Shown here: one piece after another, positions 1 through 7,609 of the stretch
Layout: each line of letters begins with the position of its first letter
Numbering within the stretch: position 1 is the first letter of the stretch
From: Verrucomicrobiales bacterium
GTDB taxonomy: Bacteria; Verrucomicrobiota; Verrucomicrobiia; Limisphaerales; UBA1096
Assembly (NCBI GenBank): GCA_011523195.1
Contig: WTHH01000457.1
Coordinates: 1-8,965 of the forward strand
Length of the DNA stretch: 8,965 nt
Direction of reading: 5' to 3'
Made by a program: the position numbers and the translations under genes
The notes under the pieces: model-generated
Database searches by the model: none
What the model saw: the letters and a program-made list of their open reading frames with translations, nothing else
What the model was told of the DNA's origin: nothing

Positions 1-1394
1 GTCTCTGGGTTGAGGTAGACGAAAAAATTATTGCGGTTGCCGGAGTAGCCGTCCCAAAAACTAAGTAGTCCTTCAATTGCCCAGAACTGGTAGAAAGCCT
101 CCTCATCAACAAGCTTCCACAACTCTTTTTCAAAATTGAAATCGTTCTTTGCCAGCTCAGCCATAATGAGAAAATCGCTGCTTTCGAGGCTGTTGTTCAT
201 ACCGTGGATGGCCAGCATGTTTTTGCCCTCGAGCAGAATGTCGACATGCTTTGAGAGGTCAAAGTTGCTCCAGGTCATGTTGGCTCCGTCGCCACGGCTA
301 CCGGTGGCCATTGAGTCCCACGTCGGGTTTTCGGGGGCGTTGAACCGCGCCACTTCCTTGCCGTTAATGTAGGCCACGAACCCGTCGTCTACCCGCATGC
401 GTAAAGCAAGGTTGCTCTTCTTCAGCAACTCGAGGTCATTTAGCTCGAACGGGAAACGGAGGTAAACTGAGGTTGCTTTGCCGTGCATCTGTTCACGGAA
501 ATCGAATGACTTTTGGATCAGCTTTTCGAAGCCGCGCTCGGTCTCGAAGCCGGCTCCGTTTTTGCCGGCAATCCACTCCGAGTCGTCAAAGCCCGGCTTG
601 AACCAGTCGTCGTCCACATCGCCATTGGTGGGGACGAGCGCGCGGCCGGCAAAGTCACCGCTGACAACCGGCGTGCCTTCTGCTCCCTTCATCACGTCTA
701 TGACTTTGTTGATTGCCTCTAGGCCCTTTTTCTTTTTCCCGGTTTTCCGGTCAAAGCTACCTTCCCAATCCTCATAGAAATCAACCACTGTACCTTCGTA
801 GAGGGTGCCTTTAGAGCTTCCGAACTCTCGCTTTAGCAATTGCTTCCGTACGGATTCAACATGGCTGTAAACACCAAGGTTTTTGCCGTTGACTGTTATT
901 CGGGCATAACCGCATCGAGAACCAGGAGCCCCTGCTCGGTCAAAGAGATCGTAGCAGAGAAACTGGTTCATCAAGGTGACGTCTTGTTTGTTATTGTTGA
1001 ACGTGAGGTTGTCTAGCCCGTCAATCGCTTCGCCTTTAATGTAGTGATCTAGCTTGATCTTGAGTGATGGTCTGTTGGTATCTTGTGAGCCGATAAATCC
1101 TTTTTTGCGTATACCTACTTTTGGATAAGTCACACCGTCGATTGTAACACTTGCTTCCACGTAGGTGTAGGGCGAGGGAGGCTGTTCGAACTGTCGACTG
1201 GGCTGTAGTGCCGTAAAAAAGTTTTGTGACTGAAACCGAAGCTTGTCCCAGTTTGCCTTTGAAACTTTAATATTAACCTCAATGACCCGGTCTTTGGAGA
1301 ACAAGTCATCTAGCTTTAACTCCTTGGCTTGTATTTGCTCTTGGCTTGAAGGGAAAAACAAAAAAACAGCAAGTATTTTTACAAAAAACTTCAT
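1..1394 (-). CDS. CotH-kinase-family exported protein with nested galactose-binding-like domain (C-terminus cut by window edge)
   Basis: The frame runs open from ATG at 1394 to the left edge, giving 464 codons without a stop, so the C-terminus is missing. Residues 1-23 look like a Sec signal peptide (hydrophobic core FVKILAVFLFF, possible cleavage after IQA). Residues about 36-240 match the first half of the CotH kinase fold: VGIRKKG (93-99), RPSLKIKLD (108-116), LTFNNNKQD near 130, and NGKNLGVYSHVE (169-180), the usual NG-x-x-x-G-x-Y-x-x-x-E signature. Residues about 241-418 are a jelly-roll insertion (separate entry). The CotH fold resumes at about 419, with FWAIEGLLSFWDGY and NRNNFFVY (437-460) resembling the family's catalytic WDGY...NRNN segment; the later metal-binding aspartates lie off the window. 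CotH proteins are atypical kinases known to phosphorylate spore-coat or secreted proteins. In PVC bacteria the substrate is unknown. It follows the ankyrin gene by 64 bases and has no Shine-Dalgarno sequence. Confidence 0.85.
   Translation of the reverse strand, partial: MKFFVKILAVFLFFPSSQEQIQAKELKLDDLFSKDRVIEVNIKVSKANWDKLRFQSQNFFTALQPSRQFEQPPSPYTYVEASVTIDGVTYPKVGIRKKGFIGSQDTNRPSLKIKLDHYIKGEAIDGLDNLTFNNNKQDVTLMNQFLCYDLFDRAGAPGSRCGYARITVNGKNLGVYSHVESVRKQLLKREFGSSKGTLYEGTVVDFYEDWEGSFDRKTGKKKKGLEAINKVIDVMKGAEGTPVVSGDFAGRALVPTNGDVDDDWFKPGFDDSEWIAGKNGAGFETERGFEKLIQKSFDFREQMHGKATSVYLRFPFELNDLELLKKSNLALRMRVDDGFVAYINGKEVARFNAPENPTWDSMATGSRGDGANMTWSNFDLSKHVDILLEGKNMLAIHGMNNSLESSDFLIMAELAKNDFNFEKELWKLVDEEAFYQFWAIEGLLSFWDGYSGNRNNFFVYLNPE
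141..674 (-). other. Galactose-binding-like (jelly-roll) domain inserted inside the CotH kinase domain
   Basis: Residues about 241-418 of the CotH protein. Visible landmarks are W264-x-x-x-x-FDDSEW (269-274), GAGFE (280-284), YLRFPFEL (311-318), RVDDGFVAYINGKEVARFN (334-352), LLEGKNMLAIHG (387-398) and SSDFLI (405-410). This is the pattern of the 'DDG..AY.NG.EV' carbohydrate-binding-like modules common in PVC secreted proteins. It lies between the two halves of the kinase fold rather than beside it. Its ligand is unknown; sugar or surface binding is inference. Confidence 0.75.
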
Positions 1395-1458
1395 ATAAAT
1401 TTATGATATAGAATCTTAACTGCCTCAGAAAATTAGGAGAAAAGGGTAATCGCCCCTA

Positions 1459-2049
1459 CTAGCTTCGTAAGATTTTGACGATTTCAGAGCGAGTTGACTT
1501 AATTCGTTCGTAATCTAATGGCACCCCCAAGGGTTTATAAATAAGTCCGTTAATAAAATCATATACACCCTTCACCTGATCCCACGGGAGGATCATGAAA
1601 TCGAGTGCTGTTCCGCCTTCGTTGTCTCTTGCGTTTCTATCTGCACCTTTGTCTATTAGAGCTTGAGTTATTTCAGGGTAACACAAAAACGAAGCAATAT
1701 GTAGGGGGGAAGATCCGTTTTTATTTCTATAGCCAATATCAGCCCCAGCATTTATTAATGCAATGACTACATCCTTGTGCCCAAATGCTGCTGCCACACC
1801 CAGGCAGGAATCTTTGCTTCCTTGTTCATTTGGATCTATTTGATTTAAATCTGTACCTGCTGCGATATGTTGTTTTACAGCATCGAGATCTCCTTTTGCT
1901 GAGGCGTCGAAAAGTGAGATTGCCGGAGGCTTTGGAGGGATAGAGGTCTTTTCTTCTTTATTTGAAGATTGTGAGTTTGAGCCTCCGCATCCAGCGGTTA
2001 CTACAATTGAAGCAACTGCTATAAGTTTGTTTAGGTTAATTTTAGTCAT
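1459..2049 (-). CDS. Ankyrin-repeat lipoprotein
   Basis: A 196-residue protein. A hydrophobic N-terminus ends in VVTAG-C21, a lipobox with a weak -3 residue (T18). C21 is followed by GG and a Ser/Asn/Lys/Pro-rich tether to about residue 43, so it is probably anchored in the outer membrane. Ankyrin repeats follow: repeat 1 at about 44-72 (DASAKGDLDAVKQHIAAG), repeat 2 at about 78-108 (FGHKDVVIALINAGAD), repeat 3 at 112-143 (SPLHIAS, LIDKGADRNARD), then a final repeat starting GGTALDF (145-151) and closing with SEIVKILRS. Ankyrin repeats are protein-binding scaffolds, so it probably binds a partner in the periplasm. The start ATG overlaps the DUF1501 stop (ATGA, 2046-2049), which implies translational coupling. 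The gene is AT-rich (about 42% G+C over 1501-2040 by hand count) next to the GC-rich DUF1501 gene. The last repeat holds an unusual insertion of about 30 residues. Confidence 0.88.
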   Translation of the reverse strand: MTKINLNKLIAVASIVVTAGCGGSNSQSSNKEEKTSIPPKPPAISLFDASAKGDLDAVKQHIAAGTDLNQIDPNEQGSKDSCLGVAAAFGHKDVVIALINAGADIGYRNKNGSSPLHIASFLCYPEITQALIDKGADRNARDNEGGTALDFMILPWDQVKGVYDFINGLIYKPLGVPLDYERIKSTRSEIVKILRS

Positions 2050-3332
2050 GAGAAAAGTTGTTCGATGGGTCGCCCATCTCTAATGAGATTAATAGGCCGG
2101 CCAACATTTGTCTGAAATTCGTGCTGAGGATTGATGCCGATATTTTGGAAAAAGGTCGCCGCAAGGTCTTCCGGCGAGTAGCCGGTGCCGGTCGGCTCGG
2201 AGGCGCGGTCGTCTGTGGCCCCGATCACTTGGCCGCCCTGCACGTCGCCTCCGGCCATGAGCGCGAACATCGCCCGCGCCCAGTGGTCTCGGCCACCCTG
2301 TGCGTTGATCTTTGGGGTGCGACCAAACTCGCCGGCGACCATTAGCGCGGTTTCCCCGAACAGGCCGCGTTCCTTGAGCCGATCGATCAACGCTGCAAGC
2401 CCCTGATCAAACGGAGGCAACAGTGCGCGCAGTCGGGAAAAGTTGTCCGTGTGGGTATCGAAGTCGAACTCCGCCGGTCGAAGCCGCACGGTGACAAAGT
2501 GCACGCCGGCCTCGATGAGCCGCGACGCGAGCAACAGGCTCTGGCCGAACTCATGTTTGCCGAAGCGATCCGCGTCAGCCGTCTTTTCGAGTGTCAGGTC
2601 AAACGCCTTGCGTGTGGTCGGCGAGCTGATGATGTCGTGGGCCTGTTCGCCGAAGCGATCCAGCCCGCGGACGGATTCGTCTAGGTCCTCAAACCCAAGG
2701 AATGCGGTATCGAGATCGTCGAGAAGCCTCTTTTGTGAGTTATATTTTTCGACCGTCAGCCCATCCTCAAGCGAAATGCCACGGACGCTGTACGGGATTC
2801 CGTAGGTTGGTTTATTCGCTGTGAGGGCACTGAACTCGTTGCCAAGATAGCCTGGGCCGACGAACGATTCGTCGATTGACACGTACGAGGGAAGGTCGAA
2901 TGCTGACGGATGAATCTTGCTGACGACGGCGCCGTACTCTGGGTAACTTAAGGTCTGAGATGGGCGGTTCCCGGTGAGAAGATATTTTTTACCGATGCCA
3001 TGATCTGCCAAGGTGTGGGAGAGACCGCGAATGATGGCGAAGTCCTTCATGCTTTTGGCTAACCGGGGGAGCAACTCGCAGATTTGGATGCCGGGTACGG
3101 CGGTTGAGATCGGCTTGAATTCTCCGCGATACTCCGCTGGCGCACTTGGTTTCAGGTCGAACGTGTCCTGATGAGACGGACCGCCCTCGAGAAAAATGAA
3201 AATGCCGGAGCGCTTAGCCAAGCGCTCCCGTGAGCTGGCACGGGCGCGGAAGTATTGCGAAAGTGAAAGCCCGCCCAAGGCTCCCACTTTGAGCATTTCC
3301 CTCCGGTTAAAAAGCGATTTGTCCATTCGCAC
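2046..3332 (-). CDS. DUF1501 protein, Tat-exported (alkaline phosphatase/sulfatase-like fold)
   Basis: A 428-residue protein, typical for DUF1501. A twin-arginine signal (N-R10-R11-E-M-L-K, then GALGGLSLS) indicates Tat export of a folded, possibly metal-bound protein. Family motifs run in order: FLEGGPSHQDTFDLKP (47-62), LSHTLADHG (104-112), DTHTDNF (292-298), GEFGRTPKIN (334-343), GGRDHW (346-351), GGDVQGGQVIGATD (361-374) and the C-terminal YSPEDLAATFF. The fold belongs to the alkaline phosphatase superfamily, and the Asp/His-rich motifs would form a metal site. The reaction and substrate are unknown for the family. DUF1501 genes usually sit next to DUF1549/DUF1553 genes; here a beta-propeller gene lies between them. 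The 5' end is uncertain: 3332 is a GTG, and an ATG two codons later (3326) is at least as likely (426 residues). The only purine-rich stretch upstream (AAAGGGA) is too far from either. The stop overlaps the next start. Confidence 0.92.
   Translation of the reverse strand: MRMDKSLFNRREMLKVGALGGLSLSQYFRARASSRERLAKRSGIFIFLEGGPSHQDTFDLKPSAPAEYRGEFKPISTAVPGIQICELLPRLAKSMKDFAIIRGLSHTLADHGIGKKYLLTGNRPSQTLSYPEYGAVVSKIHPSAFDLPSYVSIDESFVGPGYLGNEFSALTANKPTYGIPYSVRGISLEDGLTVEKYNSQKRLLDDLDTAFLGFEDLDESVRGLDRFGEQAHDIISSPTTRKAFDLTLEKTADADRFGKHEFGQSLLLASRLIEAGVHFVTVRLRPAEFDFDTHTDNFSRLRALLPPFDQGLAALIDRLKERGLFGETALMVAGEFGRTPKINAQGGRDHWARAMFALMAGGDVQGGQVIGATDDRASEPTGTGYSPEDLAATFFQNIGINPQHEFQTNVGRPINLIRDGRPIEQLFS
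2064..2078 (-). promoter_or_regulatory. Perfect 6-bp hairpin just upstream of the ankyrin start
   Basis: On the coding strand GATGGG-CGA-CCCATC forms a perfect 6-bp stem with a 3-base loop, 14 bases before the ankyrin ATG and inside the last codons of the DUF1501 gene. It could affect re-initiation at the overlapping start, but it lies in coding sequence and may be chance. Confidence 0.25.
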
Positions 3333-3375
3333 GTCTAGTATTGTTTATCCCTTTTCAGGCAACAAAGGTTACATT

Positions 3376-4956
3376 TTATTTTTTGCTGCCAGACTCCCGT
3401 TCCTCAATATTCAGTCTAACCTTTTGATATTGTTTGTAGCCAGAAAAAGTGCCCCGGAAATTTTCACCGGTGAACTTCATCCGAGGCCATTCTTCCTTCG
3501 GAAGGTTTTCGTCTTCGATCATGAACTGGCCTTCGAAAACACCGTCGCTGTTGGGCTTCCCTCCTAAATAGAAGGCAGTGACTTCAACTAAGCTGTCCGA
3601 GTTTTTTTTGCCTGCCTCTTTCTCCTTGCGGATGCGCTTGGCTGACGAGGCGATCTTCGGAAGTGGCTTCACCTTGTATCCCTTGGCGATGCGATAAAGA
3701 TGTGTGTTCGACCGTATGAGCATGGTATCTCCGACGATGGCCGGCATGGAAACGAATACGGTGTCTGATTCAGTCTTCGAGAGAAGTTTGAACTCAGCAG
3801 ATGCCTCAATAACTGAAAAAATGCCGTCGCGACTGAACAAGTATATTTTACCTCCGGCTTGCACGGGCGAGATCCAGTGATTTTGAAGGCCGCCCAGTCT
3901 TTCGCTGTAAAGTTGCTCGCCGGTTTTTGCATTGTAGCAACTGACCATTCCGCCACTGTCGCTGATCAGGAACAACTTGTCCCCAACGACGAGCGGCGCG
4001 GGAATGTTGGAAACGCCTCTACGTGTTTTCCACCGGATATGCGAATCGGTGACATCGCCCGAGCCGGATGGATCGATGGCGAAGAGATTTTTTGAGATGC
4101 CGGAGTTGGTGAAAACCAGTCCATGCCTAAAGATAGGTTTGCACGTGACATTATAGCCAAAGCCGGAGCCATGGCGAATAAACCACAATTCTTCGCCAGT
4201 CGCCGGATCGTAGGAATAAGTCGCCTCCGCAGCCGGGCTGATCAGTTGTTTTTTGCCGTTGTGTTCGATTATGGCCGGGGTGGCATAAGATTTTCGATTG
4301 TCGTTTGGCTTGTCCTTTGGAGGCACCCGACCTGATTTGTAGGTTCGTTTCGTGATCCAGCGGGTCTTGCCGGTTTTCTTTTCCAGTGCAGCAACGAATT
4401 GATTGTCCACCCCGTCGTACGTGAGAAACAGCAGGTCACCATCGATAATAGGGCAGGAGGCAGCACGAACCCTATGGTCGCAATTCAAGTCACGGCGTTC
4501 CCAGAGTTTTTTGCCGGTCTTCGTGTCCAAACAGGCTGTGCCGTAGGAGCCGAAGTGCACGTAGATTCGCCCCTCTTCAATGATCGGGGTAGGGGTGGCA
4601 TGTGTGTTTAGGTGATTGTATTCGGTCTGCGGCTTGGCCACGTCGAAGACCTTGATGTCGTGCACCTTTTCCCCGGTCTCAAGATTGACGCAAACGGCGA
4701 ACACTTCGGAGCCGTCCACTTTTGCGGTCGTTACCCAAACCTGATCCTTCCAGACAACGGGGGAGGACCAACCAAGGTCATGAATTGGGGTTCTCCATTG
4801 CACGTTCTTTGTGCCGGAAAACTCAATGGGGAGGTTGGCATCCGGGGCGTTTGCGTCATTGGGCCCACGGAATTGATTCCAGTACGAGTTGGCGCTCAGG
4901 CTTGTGGGCATTGCCACTGCCATAAAAACCAGGAGAGGGTGAATTTTTTTTGTCAT
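3376..4956 (-). CDS. Secreted PQQ-like beta-propeller protein with C-terminal WPxxxFTGE domain
   Basis: A 526-residue protein. The signal peptide spans residues 1-22 (cleavage after SLSA). It begins like many PVC 'outer membrane PQQ-repeat' proteins: W26-NQFRGP, then W54, LGWSSPVVW (61-69). Propeller blades show repeated x-TG-x-x-x-W/L motifs: NLETGEKV (91-98), DTKTGKKLW (144-152), EKKTGKTRW (192-200), DPATGEELW (250-258) and NAKTGEQLY (342-350). This is the PQQ/WD-type beta-propeller fold. Binding of the PQQ cofactor is not shown, and many such proteins are non-enzymatic scaffolds. After the propeller (to about residue 430) comes a Lys/Arg-rich linker (440-451), then a domain at 455-518 that resembles one in the exported protein encoded at 7610-8698. 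The start lies 13 bases after the DUF1553 stop, without a Shine-Dalgarno sequence. An 8-A run lies at the linker-domain junction. Confidence 0.9.
   Translation of the reverse strand: MTKKIHPLLVFMAVAMPTSLSANSYWNQFRGPNDANAPDANLPIEFSGTKNVQWRTPIHDLGWSSPVVWKDQVWVTTAKVDGSEVFAVCVNLETGEKVHDIKVFDVAKPQTEYNHLNTHATPTPIIEEGRIYVHFGSYGTACLDTKTGKKLWERRDLNCDHRVRAASCPIIDGDLLFLTYDGVDNQFVAALEKKTGKTRWITKRTYKSGRVPPKDKPNDNRKSYATPAIIEHNGKKQLISPAAEATYSYDPATGEELWFIRHGSGFGYNVTCKPIFRHGLVFTNSGISKNLFAIDPSGSGDVTDSHIRWKTRRGVSNIPAPLVVGDKLFLISDSGGMVSCYNAKTGEQLYSERLGGLQNHWISPVQAGGKIYLFSRDGIFSVIEASAEFKLLSKTESDTVFVSMPAIVGDTMLIRSNTHLYRIAKGYKVKPLPKIASSAKRIRKEKEAGKKNSDSLVEVTAFYLGGKPNSDGVFEGQFMIEDENLPKEEWPRMKFTGENFRGTFSGYKQYQKVRLNIEERESGSKK
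3403..3594 (-). other. WPxxxFTGE domain, copy in the beta-propeller protein
   Basis: Residues about 455-518: TAFYLGG, then DG-x-x-x (471-475), E489-W490-P491-R-M-K-F495-T-G-E498, and a closing VRLNIEE strand. It aligns nearly without gaps to residues 67-132 of the protein encoded at 7610-8698. I do not recognise it as a named family. It looks like a small beta domain. Confidence 0.6.
3601..3607 (-). other. In-phase A AAA AAC heptamer (possible -1 slippage site)
   Basis: The coding strand has eight consecutive A (3602-3609) followed by C, read in the zero frame as AAA AAA AAC (residues K450, K451, N452). The last seven bases form the classic X XXY YYZ slippery heptamer in the right phase. A -1 slip would add about five codons and then stop at TGA, leaving the propeller without its C-terminal domain. 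I see no evident stimulatory Shine-Dalgarno or hairpin, so use as a frameshift site is unproven. Confidence 0.2.
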
Positions 4957-4969
4957 GAATGCAGTGAGA

Positions 4970-7579
4970 CTAGTGGTTTAAAATAAATTCCTTTGTGTTC
5001 ATCAAGGCCCAGAGAAGATCCGTTAGACCCTCCTCTGTTGATGGAGTTTCGCTGAGGTGTTTTTTGGCGCGTGCAATCTCCTCCGGTCGAGGGAGGCGGT
5101 TTAAGGAGCGTAGCCAGGCTTCATTTATCAGCCTTGAAAATTCCGTTTGCCCGCTCTCGCTTACCTCGGTAATCCAGCCGCTGTTGTCGAGTCGCATGCG
5201 GACGAGGGGATCGTTCTGAAGAAAAATGGATTGCAGCAACGTAGGCTGGTTGACTCGTTCGCAGTCACAGTTGATTGCCCGATCCGGTTTGCCGAACACC
5301 TTCATGGCGTGAGTGCCCGCCATGCGCATTGAGAGATGTCCTGTGCCGCGTCGTTTCAAGTCGGTTCGAACCTTTTCCAATTGATCTGTTTTGGCCGTGG
5401 CTTGTTTCATCGCATCGTAGATAATCTCCGCCGGAATTCTGCGGGGGATGGCCCGACTGAAATTGCGGAGGTCATCGCGGTTGGTTTTATTCGGGCGCCA
5501 ACTGCGTTGGTAAGTTTCACTACTGACAATCTGGCGGTGCAGCCATTTCATGTCGTAGCCATTTTCGATAAAGCCCTGAGCCAGCCAGTTGAGCAGACCG
5601 GGATTACTGGGAGGGTTGGAGGGAGTGAATTCATCTGTCGGCTCCACGATTCCGACGTTGAAATAACCGGCCCACACGCGATTCACGAACGAGCGGGCAA
5701 ACCATGGATTGTCCTCTCGTTTCAGCCAATCCATGATGGGTTCGCGAGGGTCTTCATCCCTGATCGTGACCCTGTGACTGCGCAACAAGCTCAGTTCCTT
5801 TATATCGGTGGATGCAGAGCTGGAGGATCTTCTTTTTCGCCCCGTCTTGAGCATGGGGGAATCGAAGAAGTTGGAGAAATCTGCGAAGTCATTTTGTGTC
5901 CATTGATCGAAGGGATGTTTGTGACATTCGGCGCACTGCAATTGAATCCCCAGGAAGCTATGGGCGACGGACATGGCTGTATCCTTTGGCTCTTCCAGAC
6001 TTTGTCGCGTCCAAAAATAGGGCATCCCACCACCGCTGCCACGGGATAAGTCGGCCAGCATGATTCCCTCGACCAACTCAACATAGGGCCGGTTGCTGAT
6101 GATCTTCTCATAAATCCAGTCGTACCATCTGGTTGCCTTTACGTATCCATCTTCCCTGGCCACCTCCAGCAGGCTACTGATGGAAGTGGGATTGCATCCG
6201 GTGAAGTCACACAGCTTGTTCGCCCACCACGCGGCGTAGGAGGGGCGTTCCAACAGCTCATCAATTTTTCGGATTCGTTTGTCTGCAGCCTGATCGGCGA
6301 TAAATGCCAACACTTCGTCGGGAGAGGGAAGTGTGCCGGCTAAATCGATGCTGACCCTTCGGAGGAATTCCGTGTCCGAACAGATGGCCGACGGGGCGAT
6401 CCCGAGCTTGTTCAGTTTTTCCCCAACCAGTTTGTCGATGGGGTTGGAATATTTTGTGACGTCGATTCTGGGATGATCCCCGGAGAGCGGCCGCAGGACG
6501 GGGATGGCCGCGATGCCATTATCATACAACGCAACGATGTGCGTGTCGCCTTTGCCACTGGAAGTTGCCAGTCCGGATTCGTCGACCTCTACCACGGCGT
6601 CATCATTGGCGCGGAATCGGGTTAGGGATGTGACGTCCTCCCGCTCCCCGTCACCCCATTCGGCAACAATCTTGATTTGTGCTGAATCGCCCGTGTTTAA
6701 AAATAGAATTTCAGAAGGCTCGAAGTGAAGCTGCTTAAGTTTTTTTGCCGTTTGGGCAGGGGCGAGGTCCGACGTGTCCGGCCAAGGTGCCCCTTGGGCA
6801 ACCCACTTTTCCAAATCCTTAATTTCCTCCTCTTCCAGTTTGCGCTCGGGCGGCATTTGAAAATCGGGATCGGTGTGCCGTACCGCTTCGATTAAAAGGC
6901 TTTTTTCAATGTTCCCCGGGACGATGGCGGGTTCACCGGATGCACCGCCGAGGAGCACATCTTCTCGAGCTTTAAGTTGAAAATCACCCTTGCTTTGATT
7001 GTTCCCGTGGCACTCGTAACAGTTCTTCTCAAACAGCGGTAAAATCTTTTCGTTAAAAAATGTGATGCCTTCTTTTGAGAACACTGGCTTTGAGGCTGAT
7101 GCACGGTTTTCCGGTTTTAACATCTGCGCCCCTTTCGCCCCCGCCTCGATCCATCGGTGCAGTAGATTGTACTCCCAAGAATCTTTCTCTATGACCTCTC
7201 CGCCGCGGTGTTTGATTTGTCTGGTTGGCTTAAGGAGAATCAGACTCCGCTCGGGCGCGGTCAGGTTGACCCGGTTTTCATCCTCTGAAGAGGCTTCCCC
7301 AAGCAGGGCAGCATGATCCTTTTGAAAATCGAATCCAAAAAGGGACAACCGAAAATCTCCCGCACCCTGAAAGGAGCCGTGGCACTTTGCGGAACTGCAG
7401 CCAAGTTTCCCAAGTAGCGGGACGATGTGTTTTTGAAAATCAGGTACACTGCCGCTGTCAGGCTGGGCAAAGCGCTGTTCAACGGAAGCGTTTTCTTCAA
7501 CCGCTTTGCTGCTCAGGACACCGATAATCAGAAAACCAATGAGAAGTGCAAACGCTCTTTTTTTCCCGGTTTGTTCCAT
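4970..7579 (-). CDS. Planctomycete-type cytochrome protein: PSCyt1-like heme motifs + Ig-like segment + DUF1549 + DUF1553
   Basis: An 869-residue protein with an N-terminal signal or anchor (hydrophobic 8-24, possible cleavage after SKA). Region 1 (about 47-150) carries C61-SSAK-C66-H67, the C-x4-C-H variant often seen at this position in the family. Region 2 (about 172-265) carries C187-YE-C190-H191 and the distal MPP (242-244), typical of planctomycete cytochrome c (PSCyt1). A bacterial Ig-like segment follows (about 283-364, FEPSEILFL...GLATSSGKGDTHIVALY). DUF1549 spans about 375-572 and contains a third motif, C549-AE-C552-HKHPFDQW. A basic/Ser-rich linker (580-590) leads to DUF1553 (about 605-866), with NPWFARSFVNRVWAGYF (624-640), SNPPSNPGLLNWLA (654-667) and CDCER (771-775). 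It should act in the periplasm or on the surface as a heme-bearing, possibly electron-transferring protein; the family's reaction is not established. It lies 30 bases after the upstream gene and 13 before the propeller gene. Confidence 0.93.
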   Translation of the reverse strand: MEQTGKKRAFALLIGFLIIGVLSSKAVEENASVEQRFAQPDSGSVPDFQKHIVPLLGKLGCSSAKCHGSFQGAGDFRLSLFGFDFQKDHAALLGEASSEDENRVNLTAPERSLILLKPTRQIKHRGGEVIEKDSWEYNLLHRWIEAGAKGAQMLKPENRASASKPVFSKEGITFFNEKILPLFEKNCYECHGNNQSKGDFQLKAREDVLLGGASGEPAIVPGNIEKSLLIEAVRHTDPDFQMPPERKLEEEEIKDLEKWVAQGAPWPDTSDLAPAQTAKKLKQLHFEPSEILFLNTGDSAQIKIVAEWGDGEREDVTSLTRFRANDDAVVEVDESGLATSSGKGDTHIVALYDNGIAAIPVLRPLSGDHPRIDVTKYSNPIDKLVGEKLNKLGIAPSAICSDTEFLRRVSIDLAGTLPSPDEVLAFIADQAADKRIRKIDELLERPSYAAWWANKLCDFTGCNPTSISSLLEVAREDGYVKATRWYDWIYEKIISNRPYVELVEGIMLADLSRGSGGGMPYFWTRQSLEEPKDTAMSVAHSFLGIQLQCAECHKHPFDQWTQNDFADFSNFFDSPMLKTGRKRRSSSSASTDIKELSLLRSHRVTIRDEDPREPIMDWLKREDNPWFARSFVNRVWAGYFNVGIVEPTDEFTPSNPPSNPGLLNWLAQGFIENGYDMKWLHRQIVSSETYQRSWRPNKTNRDDLRNFSRAIPRRIPAEIIYDAMKQATAKTDQLEKVRTDLKRRGTGHLSMRMAGTHAMKVFGKPDRAINCDCERVNQPTLLQSIFLQNDPLVRMRLDNSGWITEVSESGQTEFSRLINEAWLRSLNRLPRPEEIARAKKHLSETPSTEEGLTDLLWALMNTKEFILNH

Positions 7580-7609
7580 TGGTACAATCGTCGCCGTTAA
7601 GTGCTCGAT

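Noticed and set aside
136..777. Plus-strand frames opposite the left edge
   Set aside because: The minus strand holds a continuous CotH-family frame here with strong motifs; the plus-strand frames show none.
1443..1457. AGGG/CCCT stem followed by TTTCTCC after the ankyrin stop, terminator-like
   Set aside because: Only four base pairs with a 7-base loop and a broken T tract; too weak to call a terminator, and the next gene is only 64 bases from the ankyrin stop.
2443..2805. Plus-strand Ser/Arg-rich open frame of 120 codons
   Set aside because: Antisense shadow of the GC-rich DUF1501 gene; the composition reflects complementary codons.
3376..4956. PQQ-dependent dehydrogenase activity for the propeller protein
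   Set aside because: The blade motifs show the fold only; I see no clear PQQ- or calcium-binding active-site signature or dehydrogenase heme domain, so a scaffold or binding role is as likely.
5336..6049. Plus-strand open frame of 237 codons
   Set aside because: It lies wholly opposite the DUF1549/DUF1553 gene, whose minus-strand product has family motifs throughout; the plus-strand translation shows no recognisable domain.
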